Below are positions 1 through 6,658 of a DNA stretch of 42,739 nt, piece after piece (within the stretch, counting starts at the first letter, position 1; every line of letters begins with the position of its first letter). The notes beneath the pieces were generated by a model. The model saw only the letters and a program-made list of their open reading frames with translations. It searched no databases and was not told the origin of the DNA. Made by a program: the position numbers and the translations under genes. The stretch comes from Colwellia marinimaniae (GTDB lineage: Bacteria; Pseudomonadota; Gammaproteobacteria; Enterobacterales; Alteromonadaceae): assembly GCF_002207865.1 (NCBI RefSeq), contig NZ_BDQM01000030.1, forward strand, positions 1 to 42,739. The letters run 5' to 3'.

Positions 1-67
1 CACCGCCTTTGTTGACGGATAGTTTAAGTAGAGACGAGGTTTGCTTTTTCTGCCGCATAGCGGCTTC

Positions 68-168
68 GTTCAACAAGCTGTTAAACAAGGACAAAATACA
101 GTTGGCTTTTTGTCACTTCGTTCCTCATTTTAGCCAACTGCATTTTGCCTGTTAACAGGGCGTTATAT
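68..168 (+). other. attC-like recombination site A
   Basis: The R''-like box GTTCAAC (68-74) fits RYYYAAC and the R'-like box is GTTATAT (162-168). The outer arms CTGTTAA (78-84) and TTAACAG (152-158) pair, and the inner arms GTTGGCT (101-107) and AGCCAAC (132-138) pair. The site is about 101 bp and clearly homologous to the sites at 948 and 1720. It closes the cassette that precedes the window. Confidence 0.75.
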
Positions 169-182
169 TTCAATAGGTATCT

Positions 183-953
183 ATGGAAACAGAAGTGCTA
201 GTAAAACGTGTTCTCGAAGAGCACTTTGGCTTTCAAGTTGAGAAAATACCCGAGTCAGATAGAAAAACTCCTGACTTCCTCGTTCACGATAATGAAAATG
301 AATACTTGATCGAAGTTAAAGAGAAAAAAGCAAACCCTTCTCTAGACTTAGCAAGAGAAGCAGCTTTTGCTAAAGGTGAATTATTTGAGGTGTCTGAATC
401 ACTTGCGACTAAAAGTGTCCTTCAAAACATAGTTAGAGACGGTCGAAAACAAATCAAAGAGCACGTAACAGACGATTCAACTTTTAGGGTCGTTTGGGTT
501 CATTGTACAGGTCTCGCTTATGATGCAACATTGGAGCAAATTATTACTGGTCTTTACGGCAGTAAAACCGTCGTAGACTTTAGCTCAGATAAAGGTTTTT
601 CTGGAATATGCTATTACTTTGGTGATAGTCAGTTTTTTAAATACAGCGACTCTATAGATGCTGTCATGGTAACTGGTTGCGAAGGCGAAACTACACTCTG
701 TCTCAATAATTTCTCTCCTCGTTATGAACAATTGAAAAAATCATCATTAGTAAAGCTTATACCTGATGGCGTTCGCGATCCCATTCATGAAGAAAAAGAG
801 GGTTCTGCATTTCTAGTTGATGGGGAGGTTAACCGAAAAAACCCAAACGATGTATTGGGTTACCTTAAGGATAAATACAAAACAGGTAAACTTAACGTTA
901 TGAATATGCGGCATATGCAACTTCATATGGCAGTCCCGCATAATAAAATATAA
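183..953 (+). CDS. Cassette-borne PD-(D/E)XK nuclease-like protein
   Basis: This 256-aa soluble protein fills an integron cassette. Its N-terminal part carries P30-D31 in a TPDFLV strand, then after a short turn the strand YLIEVKEKK with E44 and K46. This PD-x(n)-ExK layout is the catalytic signature of the PD-(D/E)XK nuclease fold found in restriction enzymes, Holliday-junction resolvases and VRR-NUC proteins. An upstream helix carries E3 and E12-E13, which could supply a further acidic residue. Residues 100-256 match no family I recognise; a C-terminal MRHMQLHM stretch is notable. There is no signal peptide or membrane segment. The start has a weak TAGGT ribosome site 5 nt upstream. The stop codon lies inside the attC R'' box, as is typical of cassettes. 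A role in DNA restriction or phage defence is inference from the fold and the location; the substrate is unknown. Confidence 0.7.
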   Translation: METEVLVKRVLEEHFGFQVEKIPESDRKTPDFLVHDNENEYLIEVKEKKANPSLDLAREAAFAKGELFEVSESLATKSVLQNIVRDGRKQIKEHVTDDSTFRVVWVHCTGLAYDATLEQIITGLYGSKTVVDFSSDKGFSGICYYFGDSQFFKYSDSIDAVMVTGCEGETTLCLNNFSPRYEQLKKSSLVKLIPDGVRDPIHEEKEGSAFLVDGEVNRKNPNDVLGYLKDKYKTGKLNVMNMRHMQLHMAVPHNKI

Positions 954-1044
954 GTCATTAAAGCAGGACAAATAACAGTTGGCTTTGCTCCTGCGTCGCT
1001 TATTTTAGCCAACATATTATTTGCCTCTTAATGAGGCGTTATAT
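948..1044 (+). other. attC-like recombination site B
   Basis: The R''-like box ATATAAG (948-954) overlaps the stop codon of the nuclease-like gene; R' is GTTATAT (1038-1044). The outer arms CATTAA (956-961) and TTAATG (1028-1033) pair, as do the inner arms GTTGGCT (978-984) and AGCCAAC (1007-1013). The outer-arm sequence differs from site A but keeps pairing. R'' ends in AAG where the consensus has AAC. Confidence 0.8.
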
Positions 1045-1068
1045 TTTTTATAGGGAGATTTGTCGCTG

Positions 1069-1725
1069 ATGCAGAAAAACTGGAAGTTTAAGTTTGCTTA
1101 TAGTGCTTTAATAATGGAATTGGATAGTTACAAAGCACATGTTAAAAAAGTTGACTCATTACTTGAAATTGAGAGAACTGATTTTGAGGGGCAACTGCAG
1201 TCAGATATTAATCAAATGGACGAGCTAGATGCAAAAGCTTATGTGGATTTTATGCATGAAGAACATTGGGAGCTATTAGAAACACTTCCGTCCATTCAAA
1301 GGAAATCTGAACTAATTAGTATGTATACAATTCTTGAAAACGGTTTAAATCAAGTGTGTAAGATTTTCCAAGACGAGATACAAAACCCAGTGAAGCTTTC
1401 AGACTTATCTTCTCATGGGATTATAGACAAATCTAAAAAATATTTAGAAAAAGTTGCGTTAATAAAATTTCCGTCAGGAGCTGGAAGTGACTGGGAAGAA
1501 ATAATTTTCATTCAACAAATAAGGAATGCATTTGTCCACAATGAAGGCTTGGTAAAAGAAGGTAATAAAAAGCTAATCACTTACATCAATAACTCTAAAT
1601 TTTTCGAATTAAAAGCTGATTCAAAATTGCTTATAAATAAAGGTTTTAGCTGGTATTGTTTACAAGTATTTCAAGATTTTTTTACTTCATTGTTTTCTGA
1701 AATAGATCGCTCAACAAAAATATAA
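1069..1725 (+). CDS. Cassette-borne HEPN-like protein (R-x4-H motif)
   Basis: This mostly helical protein of about 218 aa has no membrane segment or signal peptide. The key signature is QIRNAFVHNEG, in which R152 and H157 form the R-x4-H motif of HEPN domains, usually the catalytic pair of metal-independent RNases in toxins, Abi systems and RNase L/Cas13-type proteins. About 60 residues earlier a helix ILENGLNQVC carries the conserved-looking Glu seen in several HEPN families. A TTG at 1060 is also open, but AGGGAG (1052-1057) is only 2 nt from it and 11 nt from the ATG at 1069, so the ATG is preferred. No MNT nucleotidyltransferase or other antitoxin gene is adjacent. The gene is AT-rich and ends inside attC site C. 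RNase or toxin activity is inferred from the motif; the family assignment within HEPN is not settled. Confidence 0.7.
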   Translation: MQKNWKFKFAYSALIMELDSYKAHVKKVDSLLEIERTDFEGQLQSDINQMDELDAKAYVDFMHEEHWELLETLPSIQRKSELISMYTILENGLNQVCKIFQDEIQNPVKLSDLSSHGIIDKSKKYLEKVALIKFPSGAGSDWEEIIFIQQIRNAFVHNEGLVKEGNKKLITYINNSKFFELKADSKLLINKGFSWYCLQVFQDFFTSLFSEIDRSTKI

Positions 1726-1816
1726 GCAAATTAATCAGGACAAATAACAGTTGGTTTTTGCTCCTGTGTCGCTTATTTTAACCAACTATTCTTTGCCCAT
1801 TATTTGGGCGTTGAGG
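1720..1816 (+). other. attC-like recombination site C
   Basis: R'' ATATAAG (1720-1726) overlaps the stop of the first HEPN-like gene; R' is GTTGAGG (1810-1816), which departs from GTTRRRY at its last base. The inner arms GTTGGTT (1750-1756) and AACCAAC (1780-1786) show a compensatory change relative to site B: C983:G1008 is replaced by T1755:A1781. Conserved pairing with changed sequence is good evidence for a folded single-strand recombination substrate. Confidence 0.8.
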
Positions 1817-1966
1817 CTGTAGAATAACTAATTCAGCCAAAACTACTAAAATTTTGTGCTCCTGTATCGAACTGTAGAGGATTAACTCGATATAGGTAAT
1901 GCATTTACCACCTCGATTTTAGGGGGTAATTCATAATAAACGAGTTATTCTACAAGCTCGTTACGT
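1811..1966 (+). repeat. Gene-less palindrome-rich cassette or attC-like element
   Basis: There is no reading frame of note. TGTAGAATAACT (1818-1829) is perfectly inverted at 1943-1954. A second, related arm near 1864-1889 (containing CTGTAGAGG and TAACTCG) also pairs imperfectly with 1941-1960 and ends at a GTTACGT R'-like box (1960-1966). GGTAATGC and the following ATTTACC form a small internal palindrome around 1895-1910. The simplest reading is an attC of a cassette that lost or never had a gene, or whose 5' part was replaced. It also supplies the leader of the next gene and could hold its promoter. Confidence 0.45.
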
Positions 1967-1980
1967 GCTAGTGAGGTTTA

Positions 1981-2505
1981 ATGAATATCTATAGCCATGA
2001 GATTTCATCCTACAAATTAGAAGTCAAGAAGCTTACTCAAGAGTATGAGTCAGGTAGCAATGGCGAAAATAGGACTCATTTTTCATTAGCTTTAAGTAAT
2101 AGGAGCAACTTAATAATCATTGGATTATGCTCACTTATAGAAGCTTACTTATATGAAGTTGCTGAAAAAGAAGAAGAAAATTCTTCTTTCAAAATTGATG
2201 ATATAAAAGGAAATGGCCTATCTAGATTACGTCTTTACCTATCACGTTCAAATAAGATTGATTTTGGTACAATGAAAAATTGGGGCAGTTTTAGTCAGGT
2301 ATATATATTAAGAAATGCCCTTGTTCATGGATATGGTGGGTTAGTTGACTCAGTCGACATTGATAGAGTTAGAAAGGCTTTGAAAGTTTTAAAACTCGAG
2401 GAATGTTTAATTGCAGATAGGCGAATACGACTGTCTCCTCCTCATTTATTAAGCATTTGTTTAATCGTAGAAGACATAGTAGATAAGTTAAATGAATGCA
2501 CGTAA
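1981..2505 (+). CDS. Cassette-borne HEPN-like protein, second copy type
   Basis: This 174-aa, predominantly helical cytosolic protein carries YILRNALVHGYGG, with R111 and H116 forming the HEPN R-x4-H motif. The helix LIEAYLYEVA (52-61) resembles the equivalent helix of the preceding cassette product, but overall sequence similarity is low, so these are two different HEPN-type proteins rather than a recent duplication. The N-terminal third is a charged helix suited to dimerisation; the C-terminal third is unassigned. GTGAGG (1971-1976) is a fair ribosome site 4 nt from the ATG. The cassette begins only 20 nt upstream, so transcription may start in the palindromic element before it. The stop codon lies in the GCACGTAAC box of the next attC. 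Function as an RNase, toxin or abortive-infection effector is inferred only from the motif. No partner gene is visible. Confidence 0.7.
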   Translation: MNIYSHEISSYKLEVKKLTQEYESGSNGENRTHFSLALSNRSNLIIIGLCSLIEAYLYEVAEKEEENSSFKIDDIKGNGLSRLRLYLSRSNKIDFGTMKNWGSFSQVYILRNALVHGYGGLVDSVDIDRVRKALKVLKLEECLIADRRIRLSPPHLLSICLIVEDIVDKLNECT

Positions 2506-2550
2506 CAAGGCAAAGCAATGTGACTCCGCAATCTGTTTGCGGCGTTATCG
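2500..2550 (+). other. Short attC-like site D, last of the array
   Basis: R'' ACGTAAC (2500-2506) and R' GTTATCG (2544-2550) enclose a short core in which TAAC..GCAAA.CA can pair with TG-TTTGC..GTTA. At 51 bp it is near the lower size limit known for attC and belongs to a different sequence type from sites A-C. The extended box GCACGTAAC (2498-2506) is exactly complementary to GTTACGTGC (1960-1968) at the start of the same cassette, which supports the call. Confidence 0.6.
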
Positions 2551-2946
2551 ATACAAAATCTAATCTAACCTGTCCAATTAGCCGTAATAGCTAATGCCCG
2601 CAAAGTGGTACTTACCGCCCTTAGCATCTAATTTTAAAAAATTAGTAAATTTCAAAGGAAGTAGCCCTTTTGTTAAAGGCAACTTGGTGGTAAAAGTGAT
2701 CATTAGAAGTTAATTTCATTTGCGGATTGATAAACTCAAACATAATGCGCAGTCACAAATCATTGTAAATTAATTGTTAAATTTTCTCATCACATGACAC
2801 ATTTCTCATTATTTGTGACGATCCACACATAGCCCAGTGCTAGTCTAGGAAAAGTTAACAGCATAGCCATTAGAGTTAATACTCAATAAATGCTAATAAA
2901 AGTGCTATAATAGGTCATACCAGTAAAACCTACCTTAAGGCTTATT
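2551..2946. other. Spacer between the cassette array and core chromosome
   Basis: This is 396 bp without a convincing gene. An open frame of 39 codons (2594-2713, plus) has no ribosome site. A good -10 box TATAAT lies at 2906-2911, 35 bp before the thioesterase gene, with no clear -35. The rest is AT-rich and without repeats that I can see. Confidence 0.5.
2906..2911 (+). promoter_or_regulatory. Probable -10 box of the thioesterase gene
   Basis: A perfect TATAAT stands 35 bp upstream of the ATG at 2947. The -35 region is poor (ACTCAA-like), so an activator or weak expression is possible. Confidence 0.45.
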
Positions 2947-3357
2947 ATGCATTTCCTTTCCCGTCGTCTTGTTATGCCCAATGATTTAAATTACGCCAAC
3001 TCTTTATTTGGCGGTCGTGCCCTTGAATGGATTGATGAAGAGGCCGCTATTTATGCTATCTGTCAATTAGAAACTAATTGTCTAGTGACCAAGCATATTG
3101 GTGCAATTAGTTTTGAGTCTGCCGCTATGCAGGGTGATGTGGTTGAGTTTGGCTTAGAGACTAAGAAGGTCGGCCGTACTTCTATTACTGTCACTTGTTT
3201 GGTGCGTAATAAAGCCACTAAAAAAACCATTTGTTTGGCTGATGATATTGTTTTTGTACAAGTTGATCCGAAAACACGTTTACCTATTCCTCACGGTAAA
3301 ACGCTGGAACTATTAGAGCAGCAAACAAAAATAGAAATTAATACCCTTAATATGTAG
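2947..3357 (+). CDS. Acyl-CoA thioesterase, hot-dog fold (YciA/BACH type)
   Basis: This 136-aa single hot-dog domain belongs to the cytosolic acyl-CoA hydrolase family that releases free fatty acid and CoA. The N-terminal block MPNDLNYANSLFGGRALEWIDE is the family hallmark: the Asn of the turn, the FGG loop and the catalytic Asp in WIDE (about residue 30). The following sheet has VTKHIGAISFESAAMQGDVV, which matches the F-x-x-P/A-x-x-x-GD strand that builds the active site across the dimer. Length and motif order are normal. It stands alone with its own -10 box and a strong downstream hairpin, so it is probably monocistronic. Substrate chain length cannot be read from the sequence. It is the first core gene after the cassette array. 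Confidence 0.9.
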   Translation: MHFLSRRLVMPNDLNYANSLFGGRALEWIDEEAAIYAICQLETNCLVTKHIGAISFESAAMQGDVVEFGLETKKVGRTSITVTCLVRNKATKKTICLADDIVFVQVDPKTRLPIPHGKTLELLEQQTKIEINTLNM

Positions 3358-3391
3358 CATTAGCTGACACATCTCTATTGCTAAGCCCTCA

Positions 3392-3420
3392 GTATTGCTA
3401 AGTAAGGTGCTTAGCAATAC
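3392..3420. terminator. Strong hairpin after the thioesterase gene
   Basis: GTATTGCTAAG (3392-3402) and CTTAGCAATAC (3410-3420) form a perfect 11-bp stem with a 7-nt loop. A third partial copy of TATTGCTAAG lies at 3376-3385. There is no clear T-run, so it may be a terminator or only an mRNA-stabilising stem. Confidence 0.5.
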
Positions 3421-3459
3421 ACTAGCCTTATTGTTTACTTTATTATGTCCTGAAATCCT

Positions 3460-3804
3460 ATGTCCTCAGATCGTTTTGGCACCAGTGCCAACTACAAACA
3501 ACAAGAAAAAGGTTATCGTGACCGAGCATTAAAATTGTTTCCTTGGGTATGCGGTCGTTGTGCGCGCGCTTTTGAATTCTCTAACTTAAAAGAATTAACC
3601 GTACATCATGTTGACCACGATCATAGCAACAATCCTAATGACGGTAGCAACTGGGAATTATTATGCATCTATTGCCATGATAACGAACATGATAAATATA
3701 CTGATCAAGCTAGGTATCAAAGGGAAGTTAAAGCGGGCGATACCAATCAAGATACTGCCACCTATAATCCCTTCGCCGATTTAAAGTCTATGTTGAAGAA
3801 GTAG
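3460..3804 (+). CDS. yajD: YajD-family HNH nuclease
   Basis: This 114-aa protein is closely similar across its length to E. coli YajD. It starts with a tyrosine-rich segment, then has the zinc pair in CGRC (residues 31-34), the HNH core LTVHHVDHDHSNNP (residues 46-59), and the second zinc pair in CIYCHDNEH (residues 69-77). It ends with the family tail YNPFADLKSMLKK. HNH enzymes of this type are small metal-dependent endonucleases; the biological substrate of YajD is not established. It is monocistronic, with a gene of the opposite strand ending 21 bp downstream. Confidence 0.92.
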   Translation: MSSDRFGTSANYKQQEKGYRDRALKLFPWVCGRCARAFEFSNLKELTVHHVDHDHSNNPNDGSNWELLCIYCHDNEHDKYTDQARYQREVKAGDTNQDTATYNPFADLKSMLKK

Positions 3805-3825
3805 CACACTCGTTCAACATGGCTT

Positions 3826-4017
3826 TTAGCTAAGGTACTGTTCATAGCCTGAAATGCCAAAAAAACGAATAGATTTATGCTGTTTGATTTTTTTGGCAAT
3901 CAACAAGTCACCACAATAAATTTTTACTACTTGTTTATCGCCATTGCTGTCAGTTTCATAATCATGTTTACTGTTGAGTCTAAGGTTATCAAACTCAGTT
4001 TTCATAATCAGTTTCAT
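3826..4017 (-). CDS. Small protein of unknown function
   Basis: This 63-aa protein is charged, with 'NGDKQVVKIYCGDLLIAKKIKQHKS' type composition spread through the middle, no membrane segment and no motif I recognise. A good ribosome site AAGGTGA stands 9 nt before the ATG at 4017. A second in-frame ATG follows four codons later. It lies downstream of the coiled-coil membrane gene on the same strand, 46 bp away, and could be co-transcribed with it. It is kept as a gene because of the ribosome site and intact frame. Confidence 0.5.
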   Translation of the reverse strand: MKLIMKTEFDNLRLNSKHDYETDSNGDKQVVKIYCGDLLIAKKIKQHKSIRFFGISGYEQYLS

Positions 4018-4063
4018 CGCAAGTATTCACCTTAATAAGAGAAACAAAGAGTGATGCACAGCG

Positions 4064-4300
4064 TTAAAGGTTATTGATATCCTTTTGCACTTGGTAGCCT
4101 TCGTCGGTTACTATTTTTTCAAGAACTTGTACTCGTTCATTAAGCGCGTGTATTTCTTTTTTTAACTCATCATTCTTGTCGTCAGTATTGTCATTGTGAG
4201 CAAAGGTTTTGGCTTTGAATTCAAGATGTTTGTTATACATCTTATATAAAATACCACAGACCACACAGACAATAACGACCACCATAGTTGTACCACTCAT
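4064..4300 (-). CDS. Small membrane protein with coiled coil, PspB-like layout
   Basis: This protein of about 78 aa has one N-terminal membrane helix (MVVVIVCVVCGILYKMY) followed by a basic stretch and a heptad-patterned coiled coil (about residues 43-65, ELKKEIHALNERVQVLEKI). It ends in IVTDEGYQVQKDINNL, a tail seen in PspB-like and related small membrane proteins of marine gammaproteobacteria. No pspA or pspC is nearby, so a phage-shock role is not supported by context. The open frame extends to a GTG at 4306, but AAGGAAG is 5 nt before the ATG at 4300, which I prefer. It may be transcribed with the small gene downstream. Confidence 0.65.
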   Translation of the reverse strand: MSGTTMVVVIVCVVCGILYKMYNKHLEFKAKTFAHNDNTDDKNDELKKEIHALNERVQVLEKIVTDEGYQVQKDINNL

Positions 4301-4329
4301 AATCACTTCCTTCTTTATTTATTATTGTT

Positions 4330-4355
4330 AATGGCTGACGTATTGGTCAGCCGTT
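4330..4355 (-). terminator. Hairpin after the MFS gene
   Basis: The arms AATGGCTGAC (4330-4339) and GTCAGCCGTT (4346-4355) form a 10-bp stem with one G-T pair and a 6-nt loop. It lies 20 bp beyond the stop of the minus-strand transporter gene. The T-run is weak in both directions, so the termination role is tentative. Confidence 0.5.
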
Positions 4356-4375
4356 ATCTTTTTCATCTTAGCAAG

Positions 4376-5644
4376 TTAATGCTTTACTTGCTCTTGCGCC
4401 GATAGCGCTTGCTGATGTTTATGATAAAACGCTAGCACCGCAAAAAGTACTAGGATAAAAGGAATGCTAGTTATCACCACCCAATGCCAGCCAGCATTAA
4501 ATAGGACCCAGCCCGCTAATAGCGAAGCCGCCGCTTGAAAACCAAATAAAATAAAGTCATTGGTTGCTTGTACCTTATGACGTTCGCTGGCGTGATAACT
4601 TTGTGGCAATAAAGAGGTACCGGTTAAAAATAAGAAATTCCACCCAATGCCGAGTAAAATTAGTGCCCACCAATAATGCATCACCTCCTGGCCTGACAAT
4701 GCTATAAAGGCGACTATGGCATAAATTAATATACCGATAAACATAAGGCCTTTTAACTGCAGGTGTTTGATTAACCAAGGGGTAAACAATGACGGTAGGT
4801 ACATGGCGGCAATATGGCTTTGAATCACCCATTTTGTCTCTTGCAAGCTGTGTTCTTGCATATGATGCATGCTTATAGGTGTGGCAGTCATTAAATAACT
4901 CATCAGGGCAAAGCCGATAGTCGCGGTACAAATGGCAATTAAAAAAATGGGTTGCTTGGTGATTACCTTTAACGGCCTGGCATCACCCACTATTTCATCT
5001 TCATTCACTGGCGGGTTTTTGAAGCCTATCATCATCAGCATTGCGCAAAGGATAAGGATGGCCAGTAATAAAAAAGAGCCAGCATAACCATATGGAGAGC
5101 TTAATAAATCTTTACCAACTAATGCCACCTCAGGGCCTAAAAAGGCAGCGAAGACGCCGCTGAGCATTAATATCGATAATATTTTAGGCACATCGTCAGC
5201 ATGCAAACTACTTTCAATCGCGGCAAAACGTAGCTGTTGAGTGAAGGCACCACCAACGCCAATTAATAAGCTAGCAAAACAAAACAGCTGAAACAGGGCG
5301 GTTATAGCAGCAAACATGGCAATAATTGCCGCCATTAAAGAGCAGCTTAAACCGGTATATACGGCAAACTTTCGACCTTTATTTTTAGCTAACATAGCCG
5401 CAGGAATAGAGCCTGCGGCAACACCGAGAATCATTAAGGTTAATGGCAGTGTCGCCAGCGAAGGATCGCTGGCCATTTTACTCGATAAAATACCACCAAT
5501 AAAAACGATAATTGACGACGCTGACATCACTAAGGGTTGAGAGACAAATAACAACCAGATGTTTCTCGGTAGGGTAAATATTCGAGAAAGTATTAAGGCC
5601 GTTAACAACAAAAACGCGATAGTAATAAGGATATTCGTTGGCAT
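4376..5644 (-). CDS. MFS transporter, 12 transmembrane segments
   Basis: This 422-aa inner-membrane protein has about twelve hydrophobic helices in two halves joined by a cytoplasmic loop near residues 215-230 (NPPVNEDEIVGDARP). The loop between helices 2 and 3 contains LAKNKGRK (85-92), a degenerate form of MFS motif A (G-x3-D-R-x-G-R-R). The intact length and a GGAT ribosome site before the ATG at 5644 support a working gene. The closest description is a proton-driven exporter or drug-efflux-like transporter; the substrate cannot be inferred. It stands alone between the coiled-coil gene and the RNase H gene, both on the same strand, with a hairpin at its 3' end. Confidence 0.85.
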   Translation of the reverse strand: MPTNILITIAFLLLTALILSRIFTLPRNIWLLFVSQPLVMSASSIIVFIGGILSSKMASDPSLATLPLTLMILGVAAGSIPAAMLAKNKGRKFAVYTGLSCSLMAAIIAMFAAITALFQLFCFASLLIGVGGAFTQQLRFAAIESSLHADDVPKILSILMLSGVFAAFLGPEVALVGKDLLSSPYGYAGSFLLLAILILCAMLMMIGFKNPPVNEDEIVGDARPLKVITKQPIFLIAICTATIGFALMSYLMTATPISMHHMQEHSLQETKWVIQSHIAAMYLPSLFTPWLIKHLQLKGLMFIGILIYAIVAFIALSGQEVMHYWWALILLGIGWNFLFLTGTSLLPQSYHASERHKVQATNDFILFGFQAAASLLAGWVLFNAGWHWVVITSIPFILVLFAVLAFYHKHQQALSAQEQVKH

Positions 5645-5718
5645 GTTCTTATCCGTTTAATGTAGGTCCGTTCAATTTGAGTTCAGCTTAAGTTGATATT
5701 AGTTTAGTGTAAATCAGC

Positions 5719-6528
5719 CTAACCAGATTGCAGGGCAAGCAGGGCTTTTATGTCGATTACTTCGCTATAACGAATCATCGTTTCTTGGTGTTGCTTTCTT
5801 GCTAATACCGCCATTCTATCGGCTAATTCATTACCCTCTATATTGGCATGGGCTTTAACATGGCGAATAGTGATTTTAGTGTGCATGGTTTTATAGAGCG
5901 CATAACATTGTTGTACCAGCGCTAAATTTTTGACTTCTTCGCCTTTACCGCGAGTCCAGCCTTTTGCTTGCCAGCCTTTTGCCCACTTAGTGATGCAGTC
6001 AATTGAATACTTTGAATCAGAGAGGATACAAATGCTTTGCTCTTTATCTTTATCAATAAAGTGCTGTGCTAATTGAAAGGAAGAAAGTAAGCCATTTAAC
6101 TCGGCAGTATTATTGGTGCCGTTTTTTTCATACAAGCCATAATATAACGAGGTTACTTTACCTTGTTCATAAACGGCAATGCCGGTGCCTGATTTACCTG
6201 GATTAGGTGAGCAGGCACCATCACAATAAATTTCAACATCGCTGGGACCATTAGGGCTGACAGTCGCTGTTTTAGCGCGAGTACCTTTGCTGCTACTGGC
6301 TTTACGGCTAGAGTTAGGTGCTGTACTGGCAGTCCCCTTGTTATTTAAGGAGCGCTGCATTAACGCTTTGGTATAAGTTGCGGCAAATGCTTGCTCCGCG
6401 GCACCTTTCGATTCAAAGCCCATATATTGTGCATCTGAGCGACCAGCAGTATGTTGCTGTACTTCAGGCCAAGTAGTGAAAATGCCGGTTTTTGCACCTT
6501 TCCAGATAACGTAGAATTTTTTACTCAT
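5719..6528 (-). CDS. RNase HI with N-terminal viroplasmin-like hybrid-binding domain
   Basis: This 269-aa two-domain protein starts with residues 1-50 (KFYVIWKGAKTGIFTTW, then YMGFESKGAAEQAF), a caulimovirus-viroplasmin/RNase H1 hybrid-binding domain that grips RNA:DNA hybrids. A Ser/Thr/Lys-rich linker spans about 52-96. Residues 97-245 are the RNase HI domain with the full catalytic set D103 (YCDGACSPNPG), E143 (NTAELNGL), D171 (ILSDSKYS) and D237 (NELADRMA). The enzyme cuts the RNA strand of hybrids such as R-loops and primers. This layout is typical of eukaryotic RNase H1 and of a subset of bacteria, unlike single-domain E. coli RnhA, so a second standard rnhA may exist elsewhere. It is monocistronic with its promoter in the 196-bp spacer upstream. 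Confidence 0.9.
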   Translation of the reverse strand: MSKKFYVIWKGAKTGIFTTWPEVQQHTAGRSDAQYMGFESKGAAEQAFAATYTKALMQRSLNNKGTASTAPNSSRKASSSKGTRAKTATVSPNGPSDVEIYCDGACSPNPGKSGTGIAVYEQGKVTSLYYGLYEKNGTNNTAELNGLLSSFQLAQHFIDKDKEQSICILSDSKYSIDCITKWAKGWQAKGWTRGKGEEVKNLALVQQCYALYKTMHTKITIRHVKAHANIEGNELADRMAVLARKQHQETMIRYSEVIDIKALLALQSG

Positions 6529-6658
6529 AAATGATTAGCTAATTTTTATAAAGGATAAAGACAATTAATGGTTAGCATTATCATCAAAAAATCAATTCTT
6601 TGCTACTAAAAGTAGAGGGAAGTGGTAATAAATTAACAGCGAGTAATAACAGCAGAAA

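Larger units (their letters stand above)
1..2550 (+). mobile_element. Distal end of an integron gene-cassette array (integrase not in window)
   Basis: Three plus-strand genes (183-953, 1069-1725, 1981-2505) are each followed closely by an attC-like imperfect palindrome ending in GCGTT. The 5' end of each cassette (GTTATATTT at 162, GTTATATTTTT at 1038, GTTACGTGC at 1960) is complementary to the R''-like box overlapping the stop codon of the same cassette (948-954, 1720-1726, 2498-2506), as expected if cassettes circularise through attC. The likely cassettes are 163-1038, 1039-1810, 1811-1960 (no gene) and 1961-2544. Bases 1-67 would be the tail of an earlier cassette; a frame open from base 2 stops at 22-24. 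The integrase and attI should lie upstream of base 1. From 2551 on the sequence is ordinary chromosome, so this is the far end of the array. Confidence 0.8.

Noticed and set aside
1..1816. Direct repeats about 770-880 bp apart as a CRISPR or transposon signal
   Set aside because: Each repeat is itself palindromic, follows a gene, and ends in an integron core box; there are no short regular spacers and no transposase.
1818..1954. 137-bp MITE bounded by perfect 12-bp inverted repeats
   Set aside because: No target-site duplication is visible, and the right arm also pairs with a second left arm as part of an attC-like site.
2594..2713. Small plus-strand gene of 39 codons
   Set aside because: No ribosome site and no recognised family; kept only as a note in the spacer entry.
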